NCBI GenBank assembly: GCA_023451735.1
Contig: JAEXYH010000083.1
Span: forward strand, 62,001-126,000
DNA from: Pseudomonadota bacterium
Lineage (GTDB): Bacteria > Pseudomonadota > Alphaproteobacteria > Rhizobiales > Rhizobiaceae
Direction of reading: 5' to 3'
DNA length: 64,000 nucleotides
Shown: piece by piece, positions 51,546 to 60,814 of the stretch
Position numbering within the stretch: position 1 is the first letter of the stretch
Layout: each line of letters opens with the position of its first letter
Translations under genes and position numbers: made by a program
The notes under the pieces: generated by a model
The model's input: only the letters and a program-made list of their open reading frames with translations
Told to the model about the DNA's origin: nothing
Database searches by the model: none

Positions 51546-52339
51546 ACGAATTCTTTCCAAAAGGTCCGGCGTCTTTGGCCTGGATGACTTCACCAGACGC
51601 CGCACATCTCGCAGGTGAAGGCATCAGGAGGCCGGTAGCGCTGCTGCCGACCGGCGCCGTGGAGCAACACGGCCCACATCTGCCGATGGGGCTCGACATC
51701 TGGCTCGCCTCGGCTGTCGCCTGTGCTGCTGCCGAGGGCGAACCGGGCATTCGGGTCTGCGAACCCTTTGCCTATGGTTCATCGCAACATCACCGCGCCT
51801 TTGCCGGCACGATGAGCCTCAGCCCGCAGACCTTCATCGCCGTCCTCGTCGATCTGTGCACGTGTCTGTGGGAGGACGGCTTTCTGCCAGTGATCATCAA
51901 CGGGCATGGCGGGAACCGGGCGGCAATCCAGGTGGCGATCACCACGCTTGGTCGCCAGGGTGTGGTCTCGGCAGGCTTTTCCTATTTCGACCTGATCGCC
52001 GATACCGCGTCCGAGGTCCTGCCGGATCATGCCGGCGGAACCGGACATGCCTGTGCGCTCGAAACCTCGCTGATGATGCATATCATCCCCGAAACCGTCC
52101 GCGAAAACCTGATCCCCGAGGGTGGCACGCCGCCTTCATGGCCAGATCCGCATCTCTATGCCGGACCGGCCGTCACCGTCTGGCGGCCATTTGAGCAGAT
52201 CCGGGACAACGGCGTCATCGGCACACCGTCGGAAGCATCGCGCGAGGCCGGAGAGCGCCTGTTTGTCGAGGCGGTGCGGCGCAGCCGGGAAACCATACTC
52301 AAGATCCAATCGGAATACGGCCAAAGGAGCAGCCCATGA
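51542..52339 (+). CDS. Creatininase-family metal-dependent amide hydrolase
   Basis: A 265-residue hydrolase with the family metal site: LPTGAVEQHGPHLPMGLDIW (Glu, His and Asp; about residues 35-54), SSQHHRAFAGTMSL, INGHGGNRAA (about 119) and GHACALETSLMM with the late Glu (about 168). Creatininase relatives open cyclic amides or cleave N-formyl/amide groups. Coupled by ATGA overlaps to the permease before and the aldehyde dehydrogenase after, so the imported compound probably carries an amide or lactam. Confidence 0.88.
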   Translation: MNEFFPKGPASLAWMTSPDAAHLAGEGIRRPVALLPTGAVEQHGPHLPMGLDIWLASAVACAAAEGEPGIRVCEPFAYGSSQHHRAFAGTMSLSPQTFIAVLVDLCTCLWEDGFLPVIINGHGGNRAAIQVAITTLGRQGVVSAGFSYFDLIADTASEVLPDHAGGTGHACALETSLMMHIIPETVRENLIPEGGTPPSWPDPHLYAGPAVTVWRPFEQIRDNGVIGTPSEASREAGERLFVEAVRRSRETILKIQSEYGQRSSP

Positions 52340-53862
52340 CGGTCCAGTTCAAATCCTCTCTCGACGGCCCGAACCTGCGCGGAATGCCGATCGTCGCCGA
52401 GCCGTCCACGGAGCTTCGGGTCGGTATCAACCGCATAGGTTCTCAATGGCTGCCTGGCAGTTCCGGCAAGTTCCTGAAGATCGACAGTCCCTCTACGGGC
52501 GAAGAACTCGGTTATCTCGCGCTTTCCACCCGCGCCGATGTCGGGCGGGCCGTCGAAGCGGCCGACGCCGCACGTCTGCTGATCTCGAAAATGGGCGTCT
52601 TCCAGCGGGCCGCGCTCTGCATGAAGATCGCCGACGAGATTGACCGTCGTACCGACGAGCTTGCCCGTCTCCTCTGCCTTGAACAGGGCAAACCGTTTCA
52701 CAGCGAAGCCAAGGCCGAAGTCGGAGCCGCCTCGCTCGGTTTCCGCAATGCTGCCGAGCAGATGAAGTGGCTGGAAACGGCCGCCTTTCCGGTGGCGGAT
52801 GCAAACAAGCGTGCCTTCTCCTTCCTGCAGCCGAAGGGCGTGCTGGCCATCATTACGCCGTGGAATTTCCCGCTCGGCCTGCCTTGCCTCTATTATCTTG
52901 GGCCGGCGGTCGCGACGGGCAACACCGTCGTCTGGATCCCGGCACCAACCACCTCGCTGGTTGCCGTCGCGCTGATGGAATGCATGATCGAGGCTGGCCT
53001 TCCCGACGGCGTCATCAATCTGGTGCTCGGCGATGGCGCGGAAATCGGTGATGAAGCGGTCGTCCACCCCGGCACGCATGCGATCGGCTTTACAGGAAGC
53101 TCGGTCACCGGCGGCATTATCGCGCGTCGCGGTGCCGGCAAGCCGCTGCTGCTCGAAATGGGAGGCAATGGTCCGACCATCGTGTTGCCGGATGCGGATA
53201 TCGACCTTGCTGCCGAACTCGTCGGTGCCGGTTGCTTTGCCAATGCCGGCCAGATTTGCACTGCGACCGAACGCATCCTGGTGCACAAGTCCATCCATGA
53301 TCGCTTCGTCGAGGGGCTTATCAAGGCTGCCGAAAAAGTGCGCATGGGTGATCCCTTCGACCCGTCAACCACAATGGGACCGGTCAACAATGCGACGGCG
53401 CTCGACAAGATGCTGGAACACATGAACGATGCCTTCGCGCGCAAGGCCGATGTGGTGAAGGGCGGCAGGATCGCCGAAGGCATGCCTACAAACCTCTATT
53501 TCGAGCCGACCGTCGTGACCGGACTGACCCGCGACAGCCTGCTCAACAGGGAAGAGTCGTTCGGACCCGTGGCACCGGTCCTGACCTTCGAGACTGAAGA
53601 GGAGGCGCTCGAACTGGCCGCTTCCAGCCCCTACGGCCTCAATGCCGCAGTCTTCACCAGCTCTATCAAGCGGGCTTTCTTCTACACCGAGAACCTGCGC
53701 GTCGGCATCGTCAACGTCAATGAGAAGAGCTGCTACTGGGAGCCGCATATCCCGGCCGGCGGTGCTGCCGGTACGAATAGCGGGCTCGGCCGAACCGGCG
53801 GCCGTCATACGCTGATGGAGATGTGCGATCTCAAGACCATGACGATCGATATCACCCGCTGA
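52336..53862 (+). CDS. Aldehyde dehydrogenase (NAD(P)-dependent superfamily)
   Basis: A 508-residue aldehyde dehydrogenase: ITPWNFPLGLP (about residue 173), GFTGSSVTGG (about 252), catalytic Glu in LLEMGGNGPTIVL and catalytic Cys in NAGQICTATERILV (about 309). The cofactor lysine of the usual KPxE motif is absent: the position reads VVWIPAPTTSLVAVAL, as in the second aldehyde dehydrogenase of the window. It oxidises an aldehyde produced in the same operon. It overlaps the creatininase gene stop. Confidence 0.92.
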   Translation: MTVQFKSSLDGPNLRGMPIVAEPSTELRVGINRIGSQWLPGSSGKFLKIDSPSTGEELGYLALSTRADVGRAVEAADAARLLISKMGVFQRAALCMKIADEIDRRTDELARLLCLEQGKPFHSEAKAEVGAASLGFRNAAEQMKWLETAAFPVADANKRAFSFLQPKGVLAIITPWNFPLGLPCLYYLGPAVATGNTVVWIPAPTTSLVAVALMECMIEAGLPDGVINLVLGDGAEIGDEAVVHPGTHAIGFTGSSVTGGIIARRGAGKPLLLEMGGNGPTIVLPDADIDLAAELVGAGCFANAGQICTATERILVHKSIHDRFVEGLIKAAEKVRMGDPFDPSTTMGPVNNATALDKMLEHMNDAFARKADVVKGGRIAEGMPTNLYFEPTVVTGLTRDSLLNREESFGPVAPVLTFETEEEALELAASSPYGLNAAVFTSSIKRAFFYTENLRVGIVNVNEKSCYWEPHIPAGGAAGTNSGLGRTGGRHTLMEMCDLKTMTIDITR

Positions 53863-53916
53863 CAGCAGCCCCGAAGCCGGAGCCAAGGCACGGTGACGCA
53901 TTGAGAGGAAAACATC

Positions 53917-54303
53917 ATGACCATCATCAGACACGGACTGGGCGAGGGCCGGGGTTCCGGCGGCCGCAAACTTCCGTTCGCCAAGGCGGTCGAGGCTGGC
54001 GGCTGGCTCCATGTTTCAGGCCAGACGCCGATGCGTGACGGCGAAATCGTCGGCAGCGGCATCGTCGAACAGGGAAAGATTGCCATCGAGAACATGCTGA
54101 GCATTGTCAAGGATGCCGGTTACCAGCCCTCGGACATCGTCCGTGTCGGCGTCTGGCTCGATGACGCGCGTGACTTCTGGAGCTTCAACGGCGTGTTCGA
54201 ACAGTATTTCGGCGATAACCCGCCGGCGCGCTGCTGTGTGGAAACACGTATGGTCGTCGACTGTAAGGTCGAAGTCGACTGCATCGCCTACAAGGCGCCC
54301 TGA
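53917..54303 (+). CDS. RidA-family protein
   Basis: A 128-residue RidA/YjgF protein: FAKAVEAGGWLHVSGQTP, ENMLSIVKDAGYQPSDIVRV and the end NPPARCCVETRMVVDCKVEV, with the carboxylate-binding Arg in PARCC. It probably hydrolyses an enamine or imine intermediate in this catabolic operon. It is the second RidA gene of the window and quite different from the one at 5173. Confidence 0.88.
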   Translation: MTIIRHGLGEGRGSGGRKLPFAKAVEAGGWLHVSGQTPMRDGEIVGSGIVEQGKIAIENMLSIVKDAGYQPSDIVRVGVWLDDARDFWSFNGVFEQYFGDNPPARCCVETRMVVDCKVEVDCIAYKAP

Positions 54304-54349
54304 TCGGCGCCTTTCTTCCAGATATCCAATCGGCTCTTCGAGGACTGAC

Positions 54350-56065
54350 ATGAGCACTGCGGACACCATTCGTGCGGACTATATTATCGTAGGAGGAGGA
54401 TCCGCGGGTTGTGTCCTCGCATCCCGGCTGAGCGAAAATCCCGGTATTCGCGTCATCCTGCTGGAGGCCGGCGTGGACGCTGCGCGCCCGGAAGACTTTC
54501 CCGATCTTGCCAATCCCTATCCGGGTGTCGCCTATTCCAATCCCCGCTATACTTGGAATCTCAAGGCCTCCTATCGACATAGCGGTTCCAACCGGCCGGA
54601 AACACACGCAGCCCGCTATGAGCAGGCCCGCGTTCTGGGTGGCGGCTCGGCCATCAACGGCATCGGCGCCAATCGCGGCGCCCCCCACGACTATGACGAA
54701 TGGGGTGAGATGGGCGTGGACGGCTGGTCCTGGGAGCAATGCCTGCCATATTTCAGGAAGCTAGAGCGCGACCTCGATTTTGACAACGAGTTGCACGGCC
54801 AGACCGGTCCGTTTCCGATCCGCCGCCGAGGGGAGGTGCTGTGGACGCCCTTCACCCGCGCCATGCTGGCGATCTGCGAAAAGAAGGGCATTCCCTTCCT
54901 TCCCGACCAGAATGGTGTTTGGCAGGAGGGCCTGTTCGAAATGGCCGTCAACATGGATGAGAAGGCACGTCGCGTCAGCACTGCATGGGCCTATCTGACA
55001 GCAAACGTCCGCCGCCGACCCAATCTTGAGATCCGCACTGAAACCACTGTCTCGCGCCTGCTGGTCGAAGAGGGCAGGGCAACCGGTGTCACCACGCTTC
55101 GTGCCGGTGTCCGGGAAGACCTTCGTGCGGCTCGCGTAGTACTTTCCGCCGGCGCGCTTGCCTCGCCCGCCATGCTGATGCGATCCGGCATCGGTCCGGC
55201 AACCCATCTGGTCGATTGCGGGATAGAGGTGCTGCGGGACCTGCCCGGCATTGGACAGAACCTGATGGAGCATCCGTCGGCAGGACTTGTGCCGTTCCTG
55301 AAGCCTGCCGCCCGTCAGAAGGGTGTGCCGGACTATCATATCCCCATCGGCTATCGCTTCTCCTCCGGCCTCGAAGGGTGCCCGGAGGGAGACATGCATA
55401 TGAATTTCGTCACCCGTGCCGCCTGGCATTCTGTCGGCCGGCAGCTCGGCTCGGTATTCTTCTGGGTCAACAAGTCCTATTCGCGCGGTCAGCTTCTGCT
55501 CGATCCATCGGCGCCGGATGCGTCGCCGCGTATCGATTTCCGCATGCTCTCCGATCGCCGTGACCTTGTACGTCTCGCCGATGCCTTCGAACGCGCGGTG
55601 CACCTGACATCCGATCCGAGCCTCGGCTCTGTCGTCTTCGGTGTCTATGCCGGCGGCATGTCCGAGATCGGCAAGCTGTTCTCGAAACCGTCGCGCCTTG
55701 GCGCTGCCGTGACGGCTATCGGCGCGGTCGGCCTTGATGCGATCGGCAGCCTGCGCGAAAAGGCCTTTCCCCATATGCTTGCCAATTACGACGACCCGAA
55801 ACGACTTGCCGGCAACCGTGCCGAACTCGAAGGCTATATTTCCGAAGTTGTCGGCGGTGTCTGGCATCCGTCCGGCACGTGCCGCATGGGAGCCGAAAGT
55901 GACCGAATGGCGGTTACCGGCGCATCGGGCAAGGTGCGGGGCATGGAAGGCCTCTATGTCTGCGATGCGTCGATCATGCCAACGATACCCTGTGCAAATA
56001 CCAATCTCCCGACGATCATGATTGCCGAGAAAATTGCAGATGCACTGAAAGCCGAAGCATCTTGA
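54350..56065 (+). CDS. GMC-family flavin oxidoreductase (choline dehydrogenase-like)
   Basis: A 571-residue cytoplasmic GMC enzyme. FAD fold YIIVGGGSAGCVLASRLSEN at residues 10-29, ARVLGGGSAINGIGANRGAP, LSAGALASPAMLMRSGIGP, and the C-terminal active site GGVWHPSGTCRMG with His, then MPTIPCANTNLPTIMIAEKI. AGGA precedes ATG 54350. It oxidises an alcohol to the aldehyde that the operon's aldehyde dehydrogenase could use. Followed by a terminator-like hairpin. Confidence 0.9.
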   Translation: MSTADTIRADYIIVGGGSAGCVLASRLSENPGIRVILLEAGVDAARPEDFPDLANPYPGVAYSNPRYTWNLKASYRHSGSNRPETHAARYEQARVLGGGSAINGIGANRGAPHDYDEWGEMGVDGWSWEQCLPYFRKLERDLDFDNELHGQTGPFPIRRRGEVLWTPFTRAMLAICEKKGIPFLPDQNGVWQEGLFEMAVNMDEKARRVSTAWAYLTANVRRRPNLEIRTETTVSRLLVEEGRATGVTTLRAGVREDLRAARVVLSAGALASPAMLMRSGIGPATHLVDCGIEVLRDLPGIGQNLMEHPSAGLVPFLKPAARQKGVPDYHIPIGYRFSSGLEGCPEGDMHMNFVTRAAWHSVGRQLGSVFFWVNKSYSRGQLLLDPSAPDASPRIDFRMLSDRRDLVRLADAFERAVHLTSDPSLGSVVFGVYAGGMSEIGKLFSKPSRLGAAVTAIGAVGLDAIGSLREKAFPHMLANYDDPKRLAGNRAELEGYISEVVGGVWHPSGTCRMGAESDRMAVTGASGKVRGMEGLYVCDASIMPTIPCANTNLPTIMIAEKIADALKAEAS

Positions 56066-56083
56066 AGCGCCGACCCCATAACT

Positions 56084-56128
56084 TGCCACAACGGGAGCAA
56101 GCTTCCCGTTCTCGATCCTGTCGTGGCA
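56084..56128 (+). terminator. Stem-loop after the GMC oxidoreductase operon
   Basis: An inner stem AACGGGA/TCCCGTT (56090-56096 with 56104-56110) within an outer TGCCAC/GTGGCA pair (56084-56089 with 56123-56128), 19 bases after the stop. No T tract. Confidence 0.5.
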
Positions 56129-56278
56129 TATGTCTGAAGACATGGCTTTGATCGGGAGACAGAGTTACATCTGGCCGCCGATGGGACCTTCGATGGCCAA
56201 TGAGTCACTGGTTACGTGATAGTCGTTTGTTGACAGGCCAGTGCTTTGGTTGGATTTTCTCCAGGAATTGGAGATCTG

Positions 56279-57214
56279 ATGACGTTGAAAAGATCGAGCA
56301 CCATTGCCGTCATGCGCGCTGCCACTCGCGACAATGACAAGCCGAAAGCCCAGGATATTCTTGCGAAACTGGTGGATACGCGGAAAGCACTATCGAAATC
56401 CAACCGCCGGATCACCGATGCGATCCTTTCGGAACCTCACCGTTTTGTCGAACTTCCGATCGAGGAGCTGACGAGCTGGCTCGATGTTTCCGCGCCAACG
56501 ATCACACGCTTTGCGCGTACGGTCGGTTGTGATGGTTTGAAGGACCTGAAGTTGAAGATCATGGGATCCGTCAGGGTCGGCATTCACTATCTCGAACCAA
56601 TAACACCTCCGGCCTCGATCGAGGAAGTTGCGGAGCGTGTCAGCAAACGTGCTCAGAAGACTATCGATGAGGTGAGCCACGGGATCGATCTTTCACAGGC
56701 AAGCCGCGTCGTCGATCTCATCAGCCATTGTACGACGCTTTACGCTTTTGGCAGCGGCGGCGTATCGTCATGGCTGATCGAGGAGATTCAAAACCGCTTC
56801 TTTCGCCTTGGTATTCGCGTCATTCCCTGTTGTGATCATCAGATGCAGTTCATGCTTGCATCGACGGTGGACAAGCAGGACCTCATCCTTTGCTGCTCTC
56901 TCACCGGCGAAAGCGGTGGTCTGGAACGCGCCGTTTCGGTCGCGCGTGAATATGGGGCAACGACCATGGCACTTGCTCCCAGCAATTCCAGCCTGGCTGC
57001 GGCTGTCGACACCCTCCTTGCCGTCGACAGCCCTCCTGACGACGATATCCTGAGCCCGTCCTCCATGCGTTACGCCTATCTGATCGCAATCGATATTGTC
57101 GCCTACAGCGTTGCAATCGCCCGCAAAGATGCGGGGCGCGAAAAGTTGCGGCGGCTGAAGCAGCAATTGGCCACGTCGAGAAACAAGCCGGATGTGCAGC
57201 CGCTATGTGACTGA
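56279..57214 (+). CDS. RpiR/MurR-family transcriptional regulator
   Basis: A 311-residue regulator with an N-terminal RpiR helix-turn-helix (SNRRITDAILSEPHRFVELP, LDVSAPTITRFARTVGCDGL) and a SIS sugar-phosphate-binding domain (TTLYAFGSGGVSSWLIEEIQ, ILCCSLTGESGGLERAVSVA). GGAG lies five bases before the ATG at 56279. It precedes the sugar-type importer operon and likely regulates it in response to a phosphosugar. Confidence 0.9.
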   Translation: MTLKRSSTIAVMRAATRDNDKPKAQDILAKLVDTRKALSKSNRRITDAILSEPHRFVELPIEELTSWLDVSAPTITRFARTVGCDGLKDLKLKIMGSVRVGIHYLEPITPPASIEEVAERVSKRAQKTIDEVSHGIDLSQASRVVDLISHCTTLYAFGSGGVSSWLIEEIQNRFFRLGIRVIPCCDHQMQFMLASTVDKQDLILCCSLTGESGGLERAVSVAREYGATTMALAPSNSSLAAAVDTLLAVDSPPDDDILSPSSMRYAYLIAIDIVAYSVAIARKDAGREKLRRLKQQLATSRNKPDVQPLCD

Positions 57215-57242
57215 GAATAAGCGGCTATTTTTTGCATTTTCT

Positions 57243-57276
57243 GATCAAAATTTCCGCATGATTTCGATTTTTGATC
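57243..57276. promoter_or_regulatory. AT-rich inverted repeat, candidate RpiR operator
   Basis: GATCAAAA (57243-57250) and TTTTGATC (57269-57276) form a perfect 8-base inverted repeat with an 18-base spacer in a strongly AT-rich gap between the RpiR gene and the importer operon. Confidence 0.4.
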
Positions 57277-57460
57277 GACAAAAGTAATAAAATGATCTGG
57301 AAGTAAAATATTTGTAGACAGTCTGAAAAAATCGCCCATAGTTATGGCCATAGCGCATTGAGACGCCTGTAAGTCGATACGGCACGGGCACATTCAGTTT
57401 CTGCATATTCCGAGGGAACCGGAATACCGCTTCAACAAGCCATCGCTAAGGGGAACTAGC

Positions 57461-58762
57461 ATGACTTTTTCGCTAGAACGACTACTCATGTCCAGACGCC
57501 ACGTATTGAAGGGCATGGGAGGGCTTACCGCCGCCTCCATGCTGGGCAGGCGCGCCTTTGCGGCGCCGTCGACAGCCCTGACTTTTGCAGGTTGGCAATA
57601 TCAGCCTTCGATTGTCGAGGAAAACGTCAAGACTTTCATGAAACTCTATGACGAGAATGTCGCTTACGAACTCATTTCCGGTGATTACCACCCGTTGGCG
57701 GAAACCAAGCTGACCGGTGGTCAGCATCTCGACATGCTGTATGCCGAGGAAAACTATATTGCCCGCTGGCACACGGCTGAATGGATCCGCAGCATCGAAG
57801 GGCTGCCGGGCGTTGATGAAATCAAGGCCGGAATGTTCCCGGTCAGTGTCGAATCCCTGTCGTTACCGACGGGAGAACTCTGTGGCCTTCCCTATTATGC
57901 AGGATACAACACCTTCCTATACAACGAGGAACATCTGCAGAAGGCCGGCGTCGAAGCGCCGACCTCGTGGGATGCGGTGCTTGAAACCTGTCGCAAGCTG
58001 AAGGCCGATGGCATTTCCGATGCACCGTTCCACGGCATGTGGCAGCAGAACTGGCCGAATATGTCCTGGAACATGTTTGCCTGCTGGTATTCGGAAGGCG
58101 CCAAGGTGTTTGACGCTGACGGCAATTTTATTGACGAGCCGGCTCTTCGCAAGATCCTCGAAGTGCATCAGACCCTCTACAAGGAGGGCCTCGTTACCTC
58201 TGATATCATGACGCTGCCGGGGGAGGGCGTTCCGTCCTACGCCTCCGGAAGACACACTTTCATGGTCGTACACGACTACAATCACAAGGTAGCCAACGAC
58301 CCGGCCGTGTCGAAGATTGCCGGCAAGGTACGCAACTCGCTGATGCCGGGTGCGACACGCTCCACCATGGCCTGGACCGCCTCCTATCTGATGGGCGCGC
58401 AGCCGGCAGACGAGGAGCGCGTCTGGAACCTGCTGAAATTCTTTGGCGGCAAGGCAAGCGACGGCCAGTATCATGTCATCAAGCGCTGGGCGCTCGAGTT
58501 CGGTCTCGGCTCCGGCTACAAGGAAGTCATGGCCGATCCGGAGATCGTCGAGAGCTTCTCGAAATGGCGTGATCTGAACATCTCGTCACAGCAGCTCGGC
58601 ATGGCGACCTCGCGCACCATTGGCAAGGCCATCTGGTTCCCGGAATGGGACATGTTCATGATGCAGCAGGTGCAGGAATACATCCGCTCCGGCAGTTCCA
58701 CGGACGAGCTGGTGACGCGTCTGGCCGATAAGGCAAGCGAGCTCAAGGCTCAATACCAGTAA
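57461..58762 (+). CDS. Sugar-type ABC importer periplasmic binding protein (family 1)
   Basis: A 433-residue solute-binding protein with a twin-arginine-like signal (SRRHVLKGMGGLTAASMLGR). The mature part has LPYYAGYNTFLYNEEHLQKA, SWDAVLETCRKLKADGISDA and GRHTFMVVHDYN, typical of MalE-like family 1 proteins. Separated from its permease gene by two strong hairpins. Ligand unknown. Confidence 0.88.
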   Translation: MTFSLERLLMSRRHVLKGMGGLTAASMLGRRAFAAPSTALTFAGWQYQPSIVEENVKTFMKLYDENVAYELISGDYHPLAETKLTGGQHLDMLYAEENYIARWHTAEWIRSIEGLPGVDEIKAGMFPVSVESLSLPTGELCGLPYYAGYNTFLYNEEHLQKAGVEAPTSWDAVLETCRKLKADGISDAPFHGMWQQNWPNMSWNMFACWYSEGAKVFDADGNFIDEPALRKILEVHQTLYKEGLVTSDIMTLPGEGVPSYASGRHTFMVVHDYNHKVANDPAVSKIAGKVRNSLMPGATRSTMAWTASYLMGAQPADEERVWNLLKFFGGKASDGQYHVIKRWALEFGLGSGYKEVMADPEIVESFSKWRDLNISSQQLGMATSRTIGKAIWFPEWDMFMMQQVQEYIRSGSSTDELVTRLADKASELKAQYQ

Positions 58763-58784
58763 AAACGATATCCGCGAAGTTGGA

Positions 58785-58879
58785 GAATGCGACCGCCGTC
58801 CACCGGCGAGGGCGGCCGCATTCCGGAGTTCAGCCCCAGAATGATCGCAAGGCACCTCAATGCGGTGCCGGCTTGCGAT
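58785..58879 (+). promoter_or_regulatory. Double hairpin between binding protein and permease genes
   Basis: First stem 58785-58797 with 58811-58823 (13 positions, one mismatch). Second stem ATCGCAAGGCACC (58844-58856) with GGTGCC (58864-58869) and TTGCGAT (58873-58879), three-base bulge, seven-base loop. No T tract follows. Same position as the other importer hairpins. Confidence 0.6.
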
Positions 58880-58896
58880 GACATGCGAGGGATATC

Positions 58897-60786
58897 ATGA
58901 CGCTTATCGCAGAGGCGCCCAAAATCGAGGTCGCCACGCCACGCCGTCGCCGTTTCCGAACGGTACCGACTTTTGCCTATCTCTCCGTGGCGCCAGTCCT
59001 CGTGCTGATGGTCCTGATTGTCGGCATTCCATTGCTCTACAGCCTGTATCTGTCCTTCAACAGCACCAACCCGATTACCAAGAAGTGGATCTTCGTCGGC
59101 TTCGCCAATTACGGCCGTGTATTCCAGAACATGGACTTCTGGGCTGCGCTCGGACGCACGGCCTATTTCTCAGTCCTGGCGGTCGTCGGGACCACGGTGC
59201 TCGGCATCTTGTTCGCACTGGTGTTGAACCAGAGATTTCTCGGGCGCGGCCTGCTGCGCAGCGTTGTGCTCATACCCTGGGCGATGGCGCCGGTCTCGAT
59301 CGGCGTTCTCTGGTCCTTCATTTACGCGGGAAATTTCGGCCTTCTCAACGGCCTGCTTCATGATCTTGGGCTGGGCTCGCTCGCCACGGCATGGTTCGGC
59401 GACGGTTTCCGTGCGCTCAATCTCGTCGCTATCACCCAGATATGGAACCAGGCACCGCTTACCGCACTGATGATGTTGTCGGCGCTGCAGTCGATGCCGA
59501 CCAACCTGCACCGTGCGGCAATGCTCGATGGTGCCGGACCGGTAAAGCGCTTCTTCTCGATCACGCTGCCATGGCTCAAGTCCTCGCTGCTCTTTTCGAC
59601 CATTGTCTCGACCATCAATGCGCTGATGACGTTCGACATTATCTGGATCATGACGCGTGGTGGCCCCGGCGCTGCGACCACGACATTGTCATGGCTCGGT
59701 TACGTGCAGTCGTTCCAGTTCCTGCGCTTCGGCGAGGGAGCTGCAACGCTTTACGTTCTGACGATGCTGAGCCTGGCTCTCGCCGTGCTGTATTTCTTCG
59801 TTCTGAGCCCGAAAAAGCCGAAGCCTGCGTCGGAAACGTCCGGGGACCCCGTTCAGACAGTCACAAGGGCTCGCCCTGCGATGGTTGTCATTCCAATGTG
59901 GAAGATACGGCCGTTTCTACGTCCGACGACGCAGCGTAACCTGGCACGCCTGTTCTTCGGCATGGGTGTCGTGGCGATCTTCCTCTGGTCCTTCCTGCCG
60001 GTTGCCATTCTTATCATGATCAGCCTGTCGCCGGCGACCGACCTTATCCGCACGCCGCCCTCTGTCTTCCCGTCATCGCTGACGCTTGAGAACTACCGCA
60101 TGGTTCTGATGGCACAGGGGACGACTAGCGTGCAGGCGCAGCGTGTGCCGGTTGCCCTGTTCAACAGTTTCGTCATCGGTGTGATCGTGTCTGTGATCAA
60201 TGTCGCCCTCGGCACCTTTGCCGGCTACGGTTTTGCCCGCTTTGCAAACCGGCGGTTCTTTGCCATCAGCCTCTGGGGCCTGCTTCTGACGCGCATGGTG
60301 CCGGCGCTGACCCTTGTCCTGCCATTTTTCATCATGTTCCGCTCGATGGGTCTGATCGACACCTATCTTGGCGTCGTCATCGCCTATTCCACGATCCTGA
60401 TGCCGCTGGCGGCATGGATGATGAAGGCGAGCTTCGAGAACATGCCGGCGAGCCTCGAACGAGCCGCGCAGATCGACGGATGCAGCCGCTGGACCATGTT
60501 TACCAGGGTGCTCGTGCCGATCGTACGGCCAGGCATCATTGCAGCGGTGATCTTCTGTTTCCTCGTCTCGTGGAACGAGTTTCTCTTCGCGATGATCCTG
60601 ACGACTACGATGAAGACACAGACAATCCCGGTGATCATCGCCGGCTTCCTGAACCAGGCACGGTTTTATGAATACGGCCCGATGTTTGCCGCGAGCGTGC
60701 TGGCGATCCTGCCCCCGATTGCCATCGCATTCTTCTTTCAACGCTATCTCGTTCAGGGCGCTCTTTCCGGCGCGGTGAAGGGCTGA
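58897..60786 (+). CDS. Fused pair of sugar ABC permeases (MalF-MalG type in one chain)
   Basis: A 629-residue membrane protein combining two permeases normally made separately. Residues 1-305: TM segments beginning VAPVLVLMVLIVGIPLLYSL and EAA loop HRAAMLDGAGPVKRFFSITL (about 206-225). A basic/proline linker (about 305-345, SPKKPKPASE) leads to the second permease with EAA loop ERAAQIDGCSRWTMFTRVLV, SWNEFLFAMILTT and the terminal GALSGAVKG. It forms the whole channel with one ATPase type encoded next. Confidence 0.93.
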   Translation: MTLIAEAPKIEVATPRRRRFRTVPTFAYLSVAPVLVLMVLIVGIPLLYSLYLSFNSTNPITKKWIFVGFANYGRVFQNMDFWAALGRTAYFSVLAVVGTTVLGILFALVLNQRFLGRGLLRSVVLIPWAMAPVSIGVLWSFIYAGNFGLLNGLLHDLGLGSLATAWFGDGFRALNLVAITQIWNQAPLTALMMLSALQSMPTNLHRAAMLDGAGPVKRFFSITLPWLKSSLLFSTIVSTINALMTFDIIWIMTRGGPGAATTTLSWLGYVQSFQFLRFGEGAATLYVLTMLSLALAVLYFFVLSPKKPKPASETSGDPVQTVTRARPAMVVIPMWKIRPFLRPTTQRNLARLFFGMGVVAIFLWSFLPVAILIMISLSPATDLIRTPPSVFPSSLTLENYRMVLMAQGTTSVQAQRVPVALFNSFVIGVIVSVINVALGTFAGYGFARFANRRFFAISLWGLLLTRMVPALTLVLPFFIMFRSMGLIDTYLGVVIAYSTILMPLAAWMMKASFENMPASLERAAQIDGCSRWTMFTRVLVPIVRPGIIAAVIFCFLVSWNEFLFAMILTTTMKTQTIPVIIAGFLNQARFYEYGPMFAASVLAILPPIAIAFFFQRYLVQGALSGAVKG

Positions 60787-60814
60787 CCCAGAAACGGATG
60801 AAGGGAACCGGACT

